From: a virus
Virus record (IMG/VR): IMGVR_UViG_3300025671_012092
Span: 1 to 22,451 of that record
Strand: one strand, 5' to 3'
DNA length: 22,451 nt
Both the position numbers and the translations under genes were made by a program. Of this stretch, positions 6,732 to 13,968 are shown one piece after another (position 1 is the first letter of the stretch; each line of letters begins with the position of its first letter). The notes under the pieces are model-generated. The model had not been told where the DNA came from. It was given only the letters and a program-made list of their open reading frames with translations, and made no database searches.

Positions 6732-6766
6732 AAGGAGGGCCGACCTGCTGCAGATCGGCCCTTCTT
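6732..6766. terminator. Bidirectional terminator between convergent genes
   Basis: A 12-bp stem (AAGGAGGGCCGA with TCGGCCCTTCTT, one G-T wobble) around an 11-base loop. It lies between the stop of the plus-strand PIN gene and the stop of the minus-strand DUF2303 gene. The T-tract is short on both strands. Confidence 0.75.
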
Positions 6767-6767
6767 G

Positions 6768-7583
6768 CTACTTCGGATCGAACGCGCCCAGCGACAAAAC
6801 GGCAGCCAAACCGATTTTTTCCTGAAGCACGGCTTTGAACTCTTGCGCGATGTCTTCGCGTTGGACCTCTTCGCCAACCCAACGCAGTTTCAGTACCGGC
6901 TGGGAGCCGCTGGTGATGACCGAGAGGCGCAGGGTGATCTGTTGTTCGGTCAGGCCTTCGAACGGCACCGTGCGAAATTGCAACGACACGGGCAGGGTTT
7001 CTTTGCTGCGCGCTTCGATCTGATCCATTGCGCTTCGGCTGGCGCTGGTTTCGCCGACCGTGGTTTCCGATTCGCTGGACGCCTTGATGGTGATAGTGCG
7101 AACCGCGGCGATAGCTTTGGCCACCGGGATTGCATTGCCAGCTTCGTCAACCGGCGTGAGATACTGGTGCCAGTCCTCGATCCAATCGCTCAAATCCTTC
7201 TGACTGATACCGCGACCACCGATTGCCTGGGCGGCGGTGTAGCCGGCTGTTGCCTTCAGGCGAAGGATGGCGCGGTCGTCGGCGTGGCCAGGTTCTGCGG
7301 CAGTGCCGAGGTTGAACAGCAGGCCGCAGCTCATTTCGTCCTGATTAATGAAGCCGCGGGCGCCAGGCACTGCGCGTTCAACGACGTAAGCGCCGAAATC
7401 AGCCAGTGAGTGGGTGCTGTATGTGCCACGGAAGCGGCTGCGGCCAGCCTGGAAACGCTCAAGATCGATGACCTTTGCGCTTTCCGGCAATACCACGGTA
7501 GGGACCAGCGTTTCCAGCTTTTTGCCGGTGGCTTCCAGCGCGGTATCGGTGATGAGCTGAATTGCATCTTTGGTAAGTGACAT
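6768..7583 (-). CDS. DUF2303 (YfdQ-like) phage protein
   Basis: A 271-residue protein resembling the DUF2303/YfdQ family of temperate phages. Recognisable stretches are the N-terminal AIQLITDTAL, the central LADFGAYVVE (61-70), LFNLGTAAEPGHADDRA, and a C-terminal beta-rich part with LPVSLQFRTVPFEGL. Function is unknown; the family is usually encoded among early recombination and replication genes, as here. The ATG at 7583 has AAGGA eight bases upstream. It follows the 115-residue gene by 45 bases. Confidence 0.8.
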   Translation of the reverse strand: MSLTKDAIQLITDTALEATGKKLETLVPTVVLPESAKVIDLERFQAGRSRFRGTYSTHSLADFGAYVVERAVPGARGFINQDEMSCGLLFNLGTAAEPGHADDRAILRLKATAGYTAAQAIGGRGISQKDLSDWIEDWHQYLTPVDEAGNAIPVAKAIAAVRTITIKASSESETTVGETSASRSAMDQIEARSKETLPVSLQFRTVPFEGLTEQQITLRLSVITSGSQPVLKLRWVGEEVQREDIAQEFKAVLQEKIGLAAVLSLGAFDPK

Positions 7584-7628
7584 CGGTTATTTCCTTGGGT
7601 TGCGGAAGGGAGGGTGAGGCGGGATTGA

Positions 7629-7976
7629 TCAGGTACGGGGCTTGATTGGCGCTTCTTCGCGGGTGAAGAGCTGATCGTGCTTTTCAGCGAAGAGGGTGAT
7701 CTTTCCGCCGGAGCCAACGTGCATCGGCGTGTCCAGGCTGGTGTTCTCGCTGCGGGTACCGCGCTTGGTCGGCACCTTGTAGTCGAGCTTGTGCTTGATC
7801 TTCACCTGGCTGGATTCGCCGATCTGACTGAAGTCCAGGGTAATGACCAGCTTGCCGGCCTTGCCGTGGTCAACAACACCGGCGGCTACTTCGGAAAGGG
7901 CGTGGCCGATTTGGCTGGCAAAGGCGCCGCCGTTGAGTTCTTCAAGAAACTCGGCTGTATCGGTTGCGGTGGACAT
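7629..7976 (-). CDS. Conserved small phage protein upstream of DUF2303
   Basis: A 115-residue hydrophilic protein without a clear named domain. The N-terminal half is helical (EFLEELNGGAFASQIGHALSEVA). The middle looks like a pair of beta strands (KLVITLDFSQIG, QVKIKHKLDYKVP), and the C-terminus is a basic tail (EAPIKPRT). It resembles small proteins often encoded next to DUF2303 in phages, in the place of YfdP in E. coli, but I cannot confirm homology. The ATG at 7976 has GGAG upstream. Probably co-transcribed with the DUF2303 gene. Confidence 0.7.
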   Translation of the reverse strand: MSTATDTAEFLEELNGGAFASQIGHALSEVAAGVVDHGKAGKLVITLDFSQIGESSQVKIKHKLDYKVPTKRGTRSENTSLDTPMHVGSGGKITLFAEKHDQLFTREEAPIKPRT

Positions 7977-8067
7977 GGCTGTTTCTCCGGGATGGGATAG
8001 ATTCTGCTGGCCGGCAGTGCGAGCCAGGTTAGTCGGCGTCTCGCGCTGACCTGTTTGTGGATTCGCT

Positions 8068-8532
8068 TCACGCTGCGACCTTCTCCTGGTGCCAGGCGCC
8101 GACCGCTTCGAAGATCCGCGCGGCGTGTTCCTCGTCCAGAGACATCGCTTCAGGAATGGCGATCCAGCCGGAAGCGACCATCTGGCTTTGATTGGCCTCG
8201 TCGCGCAGCTTCTTGTAGCAATGCTCGATCACGTCTTCCAGGTGGTCGGAGAGGTAGACACCATCAGGTGCCACCTCCACCGACTTGCTGTACCGGTCGC
8301 CGCGGGCGTCGATGCAAAGCGCGCTGAGGTAGATCGTCCACCGGTGGGGAATGCCGCAGACGGCCTGGCCAATCTTCCCGGGCGCGATGTTCTTGAGCGA
8401 CTTGTAATTGATCATGCCCTGGCGACCGCTGGGGTCGATGTTCACCACGGCGACGTGATTGGAGGCCAGCAGTGAGCGGCACGACCGGGCGATGCGCACC
8501 TGGAGGTTATGCGGCTTTCGCTTCTTGCTCAT
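8068..8532 (-). CDS. Conserved phage protein, unknown function
   Basis: A 154-residue protein with a very basic N-terminus (MSKKRKPHNLQVRIARSCR) and an otherwise mixed globular composition, ending in a helix (AARIFEAVGAWHQEKVAA). I recognise no family. Its ATG at 8532 overlaps the stop of the 82-residue gene by four bases (ATGA), part of a chain of coupled genes running from 10329 to 8068. A 91-base gap without a gene follows before the next start at 7976. Confidence 0.7.
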   Translation of the reverse strand: MSKKRKPHNLQVRIARSCRSLLASNHVAVVNIDPSGRQGMINYKSLKNIAPGKIGQAVCGIPHRWTIYLSALCIDARGDRYSKSVEVAPDGVYLSDHLEDVIEHCYKKLRDEANQSQMVASGWIAIPEAMSLDEEHAARIFEAVGAWHQEKVAA

Positions 8533-8777
8533 AGGGCCTCCGCAAGTTTGCGCAGCGCGTTACGCTCGGCCCGGGTGATGGGCGGCTTGCGGCGCTTGAG
8601 GACGGTTTCGGGATCGATCTTGGTGGAGCGGGGCGGTGGCAGCGGTTTGCGTGGCGGGCTTGGCAACTGCGCGACTGTCCCGCCAGCGGCCAAGAACTCC
8701 GCCGTGCGCTCCGATATCGAGTAAGCGTCCTGGCGGTGCTGCTCGACCAAGCTGAGGTGGTTGCTGACGTAGGTCAT
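8529..8777 (-). CDS. Small phage protein with Pro-rich linker
   Basis: An 82-residue protein: helical N-terminus (HLSLVEQHRQDAYSI), a Pro/Arg-rich middle (LPSPPRKPLPPP, residues 38-49) and a basic C-terminal helix (ITRAERNALRKLAEAL). No family recognised. It overlaps both neighbours by four bases and is coupled behind the exonuclease gene, so a small accessory role in recombination is possible but unproven. Confidence 0.65.
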   Translation of the reverse strand: MTYVSNHLSLVEQHRQDAYSISERTAEFLAAGGTVAQLPSPPRKPLPPPRSTKIDPETVLKRRKPPITRAERNALRKLAEAL

Positions 8778-9418
8778 GCTGCTTTACTCCGCAGTTTCTC
8801 CTCATATCCGTCCACCAGCAGCTTGAACTCCCAAAGCTCCTCTTCAAGCTTGTCGATGTAGTTGTCGTCGCGCTTGAATTCCTGCCACCACAACTGGCGC
8901 CCGACCGATTCAAGGGCTGGGCAGTACATCCCGATGTGCCACCACTTGCGGCCGGTGATCCACATGCACCCCTGGACTTGGTCCATGATCTCGCTGGCGT
9001 CATTGTCGATGTGGAACGACCGAAGTTTTTCAGGGGCGAGGAAGCACTTGTACTCCGAGCCGCCATCTTCGCCGATGAACCCATCTGCACTGGCGCCAAA
9101 TGCGCCGTCGTCGGTTTTTACCAGTCCGACCTGGGTGACAATCAAACCAGTTTGAGCTTCATGCTCCATGCGGGCCTGGGGTTCCAGTTCATGCCCTCGG
9201 CGCATCTGCCAGGTCTCAAAACCACCATCCAGCGGCTTGCCGCTGATTCGCTCTACAGCCAGGCGGAAGGCGTAATCCTGAGCCTTGGCGGTTGGCTCGC
9301 CCTTGTTCGGTCCTGACTTGAGCTTCGCCCGTGCATCGCCAAACATGCTGGCGGTGATAACGCCTGCCCGTTCCTGGTGCCACTCTTCAGAGCCCTGCGC
9401 GCAATTCACGATGATCAT
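8774..9418 (-). CDS. YqaJ-type (lambda exonuclease-like) viral recombinase
   Basis: A 214-residue PD-(D/E)XK exonuclease that would resect one strand of double-stranded DNA ends for phage recombination. Visible motifs are the N-terminal GSEEWHQERAGVITAS (9-24), RGHELEPQAR (74-83, acidic residues at 77 and 79), GASADG with Asp112, SEYK with Glu122 and Lys124, and DQVQGCMWITG (146-156), all in the order found in YqaJ proteins. It overlaps the upstream annealing-protein gene by four bases (ATGA). That is the expected exonuclease plus annealing-protein pair, equivalent to lambda exo and bet. Confidence 0.9.
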   Translation of the reverse strand: MIIVNCAQGSEEWHQERAGVITASMFGDARAKLKSGPNKGEPTAKAQDYAFRLAVERISGKPLDGGFETWQMRRGHELEPQARMEHEAQTGLIVTQVGLVKTDDGAFGASADGFIGEDGGSEYKCFLAPEKLRSFHIDNDASEIMDQVQGCMWITGRKWWHIGMYCPALESVGRQLWWQEFKRDDNYIDKLEEELWEFKLLVDGYEEKLRSKAA

Positions 9419-10329
9419 TCTGGGATCTCCTCAAATTCAACTTCTTCGTCGGCTGGGGTGGCAGGCTGCTGGTCTCCGGCAGCTTCGCGTTCCGGCTTGT
9501 CTTCTTCGACGGCCTTGAGTTTCACTCCGCACGCCACCACCGCCGCCTTGAACAGGTCGTAGGCTGTTGTGTCCTTGGCGTCATTGATGACCGCTACACC
9601 GGCCTTCCAAACGTCTGTCAGTGCGTCGGGCGCGGTTGCTGCTTCGGCCTGGGCAATCCAGTGAGCGGACAGCGCGGGGTCATGAGGGACTGGAGCCGCC
9701 TTTTGGCTTTGCGCCTGCGCTTGCTCCTGTGGCCGCAGCTCCTCGGGAAGGTCTTCGATGTCCTGCGTGAAGATGTCCGATGCTGCGGTGACGTTGAGCG
9801 TCATGGCGATCATGGCTCGTTTGCAGGCCATCTTTAAGATGGTGTTGGCCAGGTCTGCCGGCTCGGTACGGATCTGATCGGCGGTGTTGCCGTTCTTGTA
9901 ATACTTCTTCCGGCGTAGGTTCTCTGGGGTGGCGTCCAATTCCGCTTTGCAGATGACGCCGCGCCACTTGTACTTCTCCTCGCTGGACGAGCATTCGCCT
10001 ACGCCTTCGCCGAGAGCGACGCCAGTCATTTGATGGCGTCCGACGCAGGTGACCCGGTAGCGCGCTACGCCTGGGCCCGACAGGTCTTCGATGCGGTATT
10101 CCTGCGCAACCCTGAAGGTCACACAAAGCACCTCAGCACCGGGCTTATACAGCGTTGGCTTTTGGGTTCCTGGGATGGTGCCGTAGTGCGTCTCGCGCTT
10201 CATGATGCCGTGCATCACTTCTTGCACCAGGTTAACGCGCTGGCGAATCTCCACGGCCGAGAAGCGGTGAACCTCGGCGGCGGTGAGGCCGGCACTCTCG
10301 CGCGCCGGCATTTGGATGATCTCGTTCAT
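9415..10329 (-). CDS. Putative ssDNA-annealing recombination protein
   Basis: A 304-residue protein with a conserved block HYGTIPGTQKPTLYKPGAEVLC (48-69, a two-part motif) and a second block LKMACKRAMIAMTLNVTAASDIFTQD (166-191). This pattern occurs in phage proteins encoded beside YqaJ-type exonucleases and sometimes grouped with Sak3-like annealing proteins; I infer the annealing role mainly from that position. The C-terminal third is low complexity and very acidic (DEEVEFEEIPE at the end), which resembles tails that contact SSB partners. The ATG at 10329 has GAGG upstream, seven bases after the coiled-coil gene ends. Alternative: an uncharacterised accessory of the exonuclease. Confidence 0.65.
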   Translation of the reverse strand: MNEIIQMPARESAGLTAAEVHRFSAVEIRQRVNLVQEVMHGIMKRETHYGTIPGTQKPTLYKPGAEVLCVTFRVAQEYRIEDLSGPGVARYRVTCVGRHQMTGVALGEGVGECSSSEEKYKWRGVICKAELDATPENLRRKKYYKNGNTADQIRTEPADLANTILKMACKRAMIAMTLNVTAASDIFTQDIEDLPEELRPQEQAQAQSQKAAPVPHDPALSAHWIAQAEAATAPDALTDVWKAGVAVINDAKDTTAYDLFKAAVVACGVKLKAVEEDKPEREAAGDQQPATPADEEVEFEEIPE

Positions 10330-10336
10330 GACGACC

Positions 10337-11527
10337 TCAGTAGGTGATGGCGATTGCTGGGATCTTGCGCTGGGCGATCAGTGTGATCGCCTGTTTGGCG
10401 CACTCCTCGGTCATGCCTCCGGCGATAAATGCGTCCAGCGCAGCACGGTTGATCTTTGCCTTGTGCGCTTTGTCGGCTTCACGGGCAACGGCCTGGCGAT
10501 TGATTTCGTCGGCAGCGGCATTTGCCCGGGCAATCTCTGCCAGCCTGGCCCGCTCTGCGGCTTCAGCTTGGCGACGTTCCGAGTCAATACGTTCTTGTTC
10601 GGCAAGCCGGACAGCGCCAGCTCGGTCGGCCTCTGCTTGCTCCAGCACCTGCTGGTGCCTGCGCTCGTCGTCGATCTTTTGCTGAGCTGCCCGCTGTTCG
10701 GCCTCGATCTTTTCCCGGGCAGCCTGGGCGGCGGCGCGCTCCGATTGCTCGGCGGCAAGTTTCAACTCCAGCTCCCGGCGATCAGCGGCAGCTTTTGCTT
10801 CGGCTTCGCGTTTGGCTGCAGCATCACGTTCGGCCTGTGCGCGCTGCTCGGCTTCACGGCGGGCACGCTCTTCTGCTTCTCGGACGATCTGGGCGTCACG
10901 CTCGCGCTGAGCCTGCGCTTCTGCCTCGGCCCGCAGCCTGATCAGCTCGGCTTGCTCGGCCTCGTACTGGGTGCGCTCGGCCAGCAAGGCGCGCAGCTTG
11001 GCGAGTGTCTGGTCTTTTACCTGTGCGGCTTCGGCCAGGAACTCTTCCCATGTGTCGCTGATTTCGACCAGTTCAAGCTGGGCGATGATGTCGGCGACCT
11101 GAGCGGCGGTCGGGGTCGCTTCGAAAACGGCCAGATCCTTGATAGCCTGGATTCCGTCAACGTGCTTATCTTTTCGAGCCTGCTCGGCGGCCTCCCAGTC
11201 GGTCAGGGGCTGTCGGGTGGCATCGCGCAGGCTGTCCATCTTGGTGACGAACTCGCGCAACTCGGCCTCGACGACCTTCGGCATTTCCTTGAGGCGTTTC
11301 AGGTAGTCGCGGCCCGGCTTCTCGACGGCCGTCTTCGATTTGCTGACGGTTGCTGCCAGGCTGGCGATGCGGGCTCGGCCCTTGGCGGTCTTGAGGTCAG
11401 GTACCTCGCCTGTTACTTCGGCCTTCACCGCCTCGAAGAACTGGCCCAGGCCACCGGCAACGTAAATGGCCGGCGCGTTGTCGGCGCTGATGTCGTCGAT
11501 GGTGATTACTTGCTGTTGTGCGGACAC
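10337..11527 (-). CDS. Long coiled-coil phage early protein
   Basis: A 396-residue protein. The N-terminal domain (about 1-160) is helical. The middle (about 185-345) is an Ala/Glu/Arg/Gln-rich coiled coil of TolA-like composition. The short C-terminal domain (INRAALDAFIAGGM ... RKIPAIAITY) is a block I recall from many phage proteins of this position. Automatic annotation as TolA would be misleading because no membrane segment exists. The start is GTG 11527 with GGGAG five bases upstream. Its first five residues, MSAQQ, are identical to those of the methyltransferase, and its leader hairpin (11539-11555) belongs to the same recurring type. It lies directly before the recombination pair, so a scaffold or accessory role in recombination is plausible. 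Confidence 0.8.
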   Translation of the reverse strand: MSAQQQVITIDDISADNAPAIYVAGGLGQFFEAVKAEVTGEVPDLKTAKGRARIASLAATVSKSKTAVEKPGRDYLKRLKEMPKVVEAELREFVTKMDSLRDATRQPLTDWEAAEQARKDKHVDGIQAIKDLAVFEATPTAAQVADIIAQLELVEISDTWEEFLAEAAQVKDQTLAKLRALLAERTQYEAEQAELIRLRAEAEAQAQRERDAQIVREAEERARREAEQRAQAERDAAAKREAEAKAAADRRELELKLAAEQSERAAAQAAREKIEAEQRAAQQKIDDERRHQQVLEQAEADRAGAVRLAEQERIDSERRQAEAAERARLAEIARANAAADEINRQAVAREADKAHKAKINRAALDAFIAGGMTEECAKQAITLIAQRKIPAIAITY

Positions 11528-11538
11528 GGTGACTCCCT

Positions 11539-11555
11539 GCCGCGATGCTCGCAGC
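11539..11555 (-). repeat. SD-adjacent hairpin (leader element F)
   Basis: GCCGCGA-TGC-TCGCAGC forms a 7-position stem with one mismatch, placed just upstream of the ribosome site for the GTG start at 11527, as in elements A to D. Confidence 0.5.
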
Positions 11556-11570
11556 GATTGAAGGTGTTGG

Positions 11571-11687
11571 TTATTGAGTGATTCGATCAGCTAGGGCGCC
11601 GAGCAACATCAGGAAGGTGCAGAGGGCGAGGGCAGAGAAAGAGCCGCGCCAGATCAGCATGCGCCTGGTGCGCTGGTGGGGAGTCAA
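11571..11687 (-). CDS. Possible 38-residue membrane peptide with TTG start
   Basis: A short frame encodes a basic N-terminus (TPHQRTRR), then one hydrophobic helix (FSALALCTFLMLLGALA) and the end DRITQ. The TTG start overlaps the TGA stop of the 64-residue gene upstream (CCTTGACT) and has GAGGA about six bases before it, consistent with coupled translation. An internal ATG gives a 29-residue version. Small single-helix membrane proteins are common in phage early operons. Support is the overlap, ribosome site and hydrophobic helix only. Confidence 0.45.
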   Translation of the reverse strand: MTPHQRTRRMLIWRGSFSALALCTFLMLLGALADRITQ

Positions 11688-11878
11688 GGCCGAATCCTCA
11701 CCGCGATGCGACCGCCCATCATGGTTGGCGCCAGGCGCTGCGGCAGATCCCGCACCAGGTCATCACGCTTACGGCCGATGAGCTCGTTGAAGGGAAGGCC
11801 GAAGCCCAAAATCGCGGTACGGCGCTCAATGTCGTCGAGCTGCTCGTCGATCAGCGATTTAACCGGTGCGGTGGTCAT
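11684..11878 (-). CDS. Small phage protein, unknown function
   Basis: A 64-residue protein with an acidic N-terminal helix (SLIDEQLDDIERRTAI) and a basic C-terminal half (GRKRDDLVRDLPQRLAP, then GRIAVRIRP). No family recognised. Its ATG overlaps the stop of the 63-residue gene upstream by four bases, and its stop overlaps the possible TTG start of the next peptide. It forms part of a tightly packed run of small early genes. Confidence 0.65.
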   Translation of the reverse strand: MTTAPVKSLIDEQLDDIERRTAILGFGLPFNELIGRKRDDLVRDLPQRLAPTMMGGRIAVRIRP

Positions 11879-12066
11879 GCTGCCTCCTTGCGCTGCCGGC
11901 TGGTCTTCAGCAGCCAGGCGCTGTAGTGGTGGAACTCTTCGGCGTTGATGGCGCCGGTAGTGAAATGGCGGACAATCAGCCTCTCAGTCAGCGATTCAGC
12001 AAGGTCTGTCGTGTCCGGATGCTCAAGCGCTAGCAGGGCGGTGGTTATCGCGACGTGCGGGCTCAT
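11875..12066 (-). CDS. Small phage protein, unknown function
   Basis: A 63-residue, probably all-helical protein (ALLALEHPDTTDLAESL, EEFHHYSAWLLKTSRQRKEAA). The start is ATG 12066, which overlaps the stop of the 145-residue gene by four bases (ATGA); the longer frame back to 12102 would lie inside that gene and has an Arg-rich shadow-like start. No family recognised. Confidence 0.7.
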   Translation of the reverse strand: MSPHVAITTALLALEHPDTTDLAESLTERLIVRHFTTGAINAEEFHHYSAWLLKTSRQRKEAA

Positions 12067-12500
12067 AGGCCGGCATCCACGTCGTCTTCTGCCTCTTCCC
12101 ATTCCGCTGCTACTGCGTCGGCGGCGTAGGGCCTGAGCAGATCCTCGGCGATCTTCTCGGCGGCTTCGATGGGTCGAGGCTGGCCGATCAAGTCAGCGGC
12201 GTGGCCGCGTGAATCTGCCTGGCTGCCAAGGATCGACGACAAGAACAGCCGGGCAAGAGAGTCGCGCTCGTCCAAGCCGTCAATCTGGCGTTGGTTCAGG
12301 TGGCCTTGCAGGTAAGTGCAGAACCGGTTGAACGTCACCACCTGCGGCTGGCCGTGGCGGCGCTTCCACTTGATGTCTATCCCGCACACCAACTGCTCGG
12401 CTGAGTGCTCCAGCCACTCCTGTTCCGGGTCCACCTCGCTGATCTCTGGAGGCAACTGAGCGTCGTAACGCTCCTGGCATATCTTCAATGCTGCGTTCAT
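12063..12500 (-). CDS. Conserved phage early protein, unknown function
   Basis: A 145-residue acidic protein. The N-terminus is helical with a short Pro-rich turn (QLPPEISEVDPEQEW). The centre contains FNRFCTYLQGHLNQRQIDGLDERDSLARLF, given here only as a recognisable helical region around residues 57-87. The C-terminus is very acidic (EWEEAEDDVDAGL). No family recognised. GGAGG lies five bases before the ATG, and the stop overlaps the next gene's start. Note the spacing of 18 bases after the upstream gene. Confidence 0.7.
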   Translation of the reverse strand: MNAALKICQERYDAQLPPEISEVDPEQEWLEHSAEQLVCGIDIKWKRRHGQPQVVTFNRFCTYLQGHLNQRQIDGLDERDSLARLFLSSILGSQADSRGHAADLIGQPRPIEAAEKIAEDLLRPYAADAVAAEWEEAEDDVDAGL

Positions 12501-12518
12501 GTTTGCCTCCAGGGGTCG

Positions 12519-12716
12519 TTATTCGGTGGGGATCGGCTTGAAAAGCTCAATCTCGTCGATTGGGTAGGCGCCGTTTTGCTCGCCGTAAAACCAGCGCTTG
12601 CAGTCGTTCGGCCTGGTGACCTCGACGCAAGGTTGCTCAACGCCATCCAAAATCATCAGGTATGAGGCGCCCGGCTTGGCGTCTGGCAGATCCTCAACCT
12701 TGATCCAATCGCTCAT
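12519..12716 (-). CDS. Small phage protein, unknown function
   Basis: A 65-residue protein. It starts with DWIKVEDLP and carries two strand-like stretches (SYLMILDGVEQPCVEVTR, DEIELFKPIP), typical of small beta-rich phage proteins that begin 'W-I-x-V'. No named family assigned with confidence. The ATG at 12716 has GGAGG six bases upstream. It lies between two other small genes in the same direction. Confidence 0.65.
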   Translation of the reverse strand: MSDWIKVEDLPDAKPGASYLMILDGVEQPCVEVTRPNDCKRWFYGEQNGAYPIDEIELFKPIPTE

Positions 12717-12737
12717 GGCGACCTCCAGTGTTTGGGG

Positions 12738-12935
12738 TTAGGCGGATGCGGCGTTGGGCACAGCTTCACGAAAGCGTGATGGGCTCCAGTCGCAAGCCTC
12801 ATCAGCAGGGATGTGGCCGAACATCAGCGTGCAGCGGCGGCAATGCACGCAGTCGCCGCAAGTCTTGCCTTCGGGCAGATTCATTTGGTCGGCGTTGTCC
12901 GCCGACCGTGGATATGGCTTTCGTTGCTCGCTCAT
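12738..12935 (-). CDS. Small Cys-rich, probably zinc-binding phage protein
   Basis: A 65-residue protein with CGDCVHCRRC in the centre and a further Cys in DEACDWSPSRF, giving five cysteines plus a nearby His (FGH). These could bind one zinc ion. The end, WSPSRFREAV, resembles small phage proteins with this zinc-knuckle arrangement. It is the first recognisable gene of the leftward unit, starting at ATG 12935 with GGAG six bases upstream. No strong promoter was seen just upstream, so transcription probably comes from PL at 14240-14268. Confidence 0.7.
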   Translation of the reverse strand: MSEQRKPYPRSADNADQMNLPEGKTCGDCVHCRRCTLMFGHIPADEACDWSPSRFREAVPNAASA

Positions 12936-13158
12936 AAATGACTCCGTGGATTTGGTTCACCTGTATTCGCTCAACACTCATGCCTCCCGCTGGTTGCCGA
13001 TGGGCGCGGGGGAGGAGTGCTGACGTAATAGAGGCGGGGGAAGGGCGGCTGCGGGAGTGTTGGCAGAAGAAGGTCAACAGTCTGCTAGGATTCAAGCCGC
13101 TGTTCGGGAGAAAGGCTGATCCTTTTGCCCGCTATGAATGACTACTTAGGGAAAAGAT
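12936..13158. other. Intergenic region between divergent genes
   Basis: A 223-bp gap between the leftward operon and the plus-strand DUF1993 gene. It has no convincing gene. TTGGCA (about 13060) followed by weak -10-like sequences could be a promoter for DUF1993, but the match is poor. Confidence 0.4.
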
Positions 13159-13677
13159 ATGTCGGTGTACTCAGTTACCATCCCCTGTTTCGCGCAAATG
13201 CTGCGAGCGTTATCGGCTCTTTTGTCTAAGGGCGAGGCCGCCGCTTTGGAGCGCGGTTATGACCCGCAAATTCTGCTTGGCGCTCGACTAGCACCTGATA
13301 TGCACGATCTGGCCCGGCAAATTCAGTACGCTTGCACTCAAGCCCAGGAGGCGGTGCAGCGACTTACACAGCGGCCGGTTGGCTCGCTCACTCCTCCGGA
13401 AAACTTGGCGGCAGCGAAGGAGCTAATCGAACGCACTTTGGCTGTTCTTGATTCAGCGGACCGCGCTCAAATAGAGGAAGGGGCTGAGCGTCAAATCGCT
13501 ATTGAGTTACCAAATGGCATGGCCTTCGATATGACCGGCAGCGAATACGCTGTGAACTGGGCTACTCCACAGTTCTACTTTCACCTGGTTACGGCTTACA
13601 ACATCTTGCGCCATAACGGTGTACCTCTCGGGAAAGCCGATTATGTACAGCACATGTTTGCTTACCTGCGTCAGTAA
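13159..13677 (+). CDS. DUF1993 family protein (cargo gene)
   Basis: A 172-residue protein matching the DUF1993 layout: an N-terminal helix VTIPCFAQMLRALSALLSKGEA, ARLAPDMHDLARQI (about 42-55), a central helical region, and the C-terminal QFYFHLVTAYNILRHNGVPLGKADY (about 137-161, given in parts as FYFHLVTAYNILRH and NGVPLGK). The family resembles DinB-type four-helix bundles; its activity is unknown. These genes normally sit in bacterial chromosomes rather than phage cores, so this looks like host-derived cargo. It runs on the plus strand inside the leader of the leftward operon and would be transcribed antisense from PL. An AGGG-type ribosome site precedes the ATG. Confidence 0.88.
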   Translation: MSVYSVTIPCFAQMLRALSALLSKGEAAALERGYDPQILLGARLAPDMHDLARQIQYACTQAQEAVQRLTQRPVGSLTPPENLAAAKELIERTLAVLDSADRAQIEEGAERQIAIELPNGMAFDMTGSEYAVNWATPQFYFHLVTAYNILRHNGVPLGKADYVQHMFAYLRQ

Positions 13678-13704
13678 TCTCGCTGTTTGAAGCCCGGTAA
13701 AACA

Positions 13705-13733
13705 CCCAGGCCCGCTACTGGCGACGGCCTGGG
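13705..13733 (-). terminator. Leftward terminator in the PL leader
   Basis: An 8-bp perfect stem CCCAGGCC/GGCCTGGG encloses a 13-base loop (CGCTACTGGCGAC in plus orientation). On the minus strand it is followed by TGTTTTAC, the better terminator orientation; on the plus strand the tail is only TTCGTT after the DUF1993 gene. The loop is shared with the hairpin at 13969-13993. Confidence 0.65.
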
Positions 13734-13846
13734 TTCGTTGCGTCAGCGGTGTGGCCCGTTGCCCGCTGCTGATTGCAGGGCTGGCCGGGGTGGGCGGCGA
13801 GCTTCCTCCTCACGGCGTCAAACAGCATCTGTTCGCCGTGGATCAC
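13715..13846 (-). CDS. Possible 43-residue leader ORF with GTG start
   Basis: A minus-strand frame in the PL leader starts at GTG 13846 with AAGGA three bases upstream (short spacing). It encodes HGEQMLFDAVRRKLAA followed by a Gln/Arg-rich tail and stops inside the loop of the terminator hairpin. It is basic, as lambda N is, and sits where an antiterminator could be, but length and spacing are marginal. Confidence 0.2.
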   Translation of the reverse strand: MIHGEQMLFDAVRRKLAAHPGQPCNQQRATGHTADATNPGRRQ

Positions 13847-13968
13847 AGGTCCTTACAACATGCACGCTACAGCTCTGAATGCCCGATTGAGTGGGGCAGG
13901 GTGCATGAGGTCCGGCGTTCCCAGCCGAGGCTATCGGGATCGCTAATTCAAATCTTTTGGAGCTGGCC

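Noticed and set aside
10337-11527. Call as TolA
   Set aside because: The similarity is low-complexity coiled-coil composition. There is no membrane anchor or TolA C-terminal domain, and the genes around it are phage recombination genes.
10283-11581. 432-codon open frame on the plus strand
   Set aside because: It is antisense to the coiled-coil gene; its Leu/Gly/Cys-rich translation mirrors the Ala/Glu codons of that gene.
12802-13095. 97-codon minus-strand frame over the Cys-rich gene
   Set aside because: It overlaps the 65-residue gene in another frame, and its internal ATG (SVERIQVNQI) has a ribosome site too close to the start. The Cys-rich frame is more gene-like.
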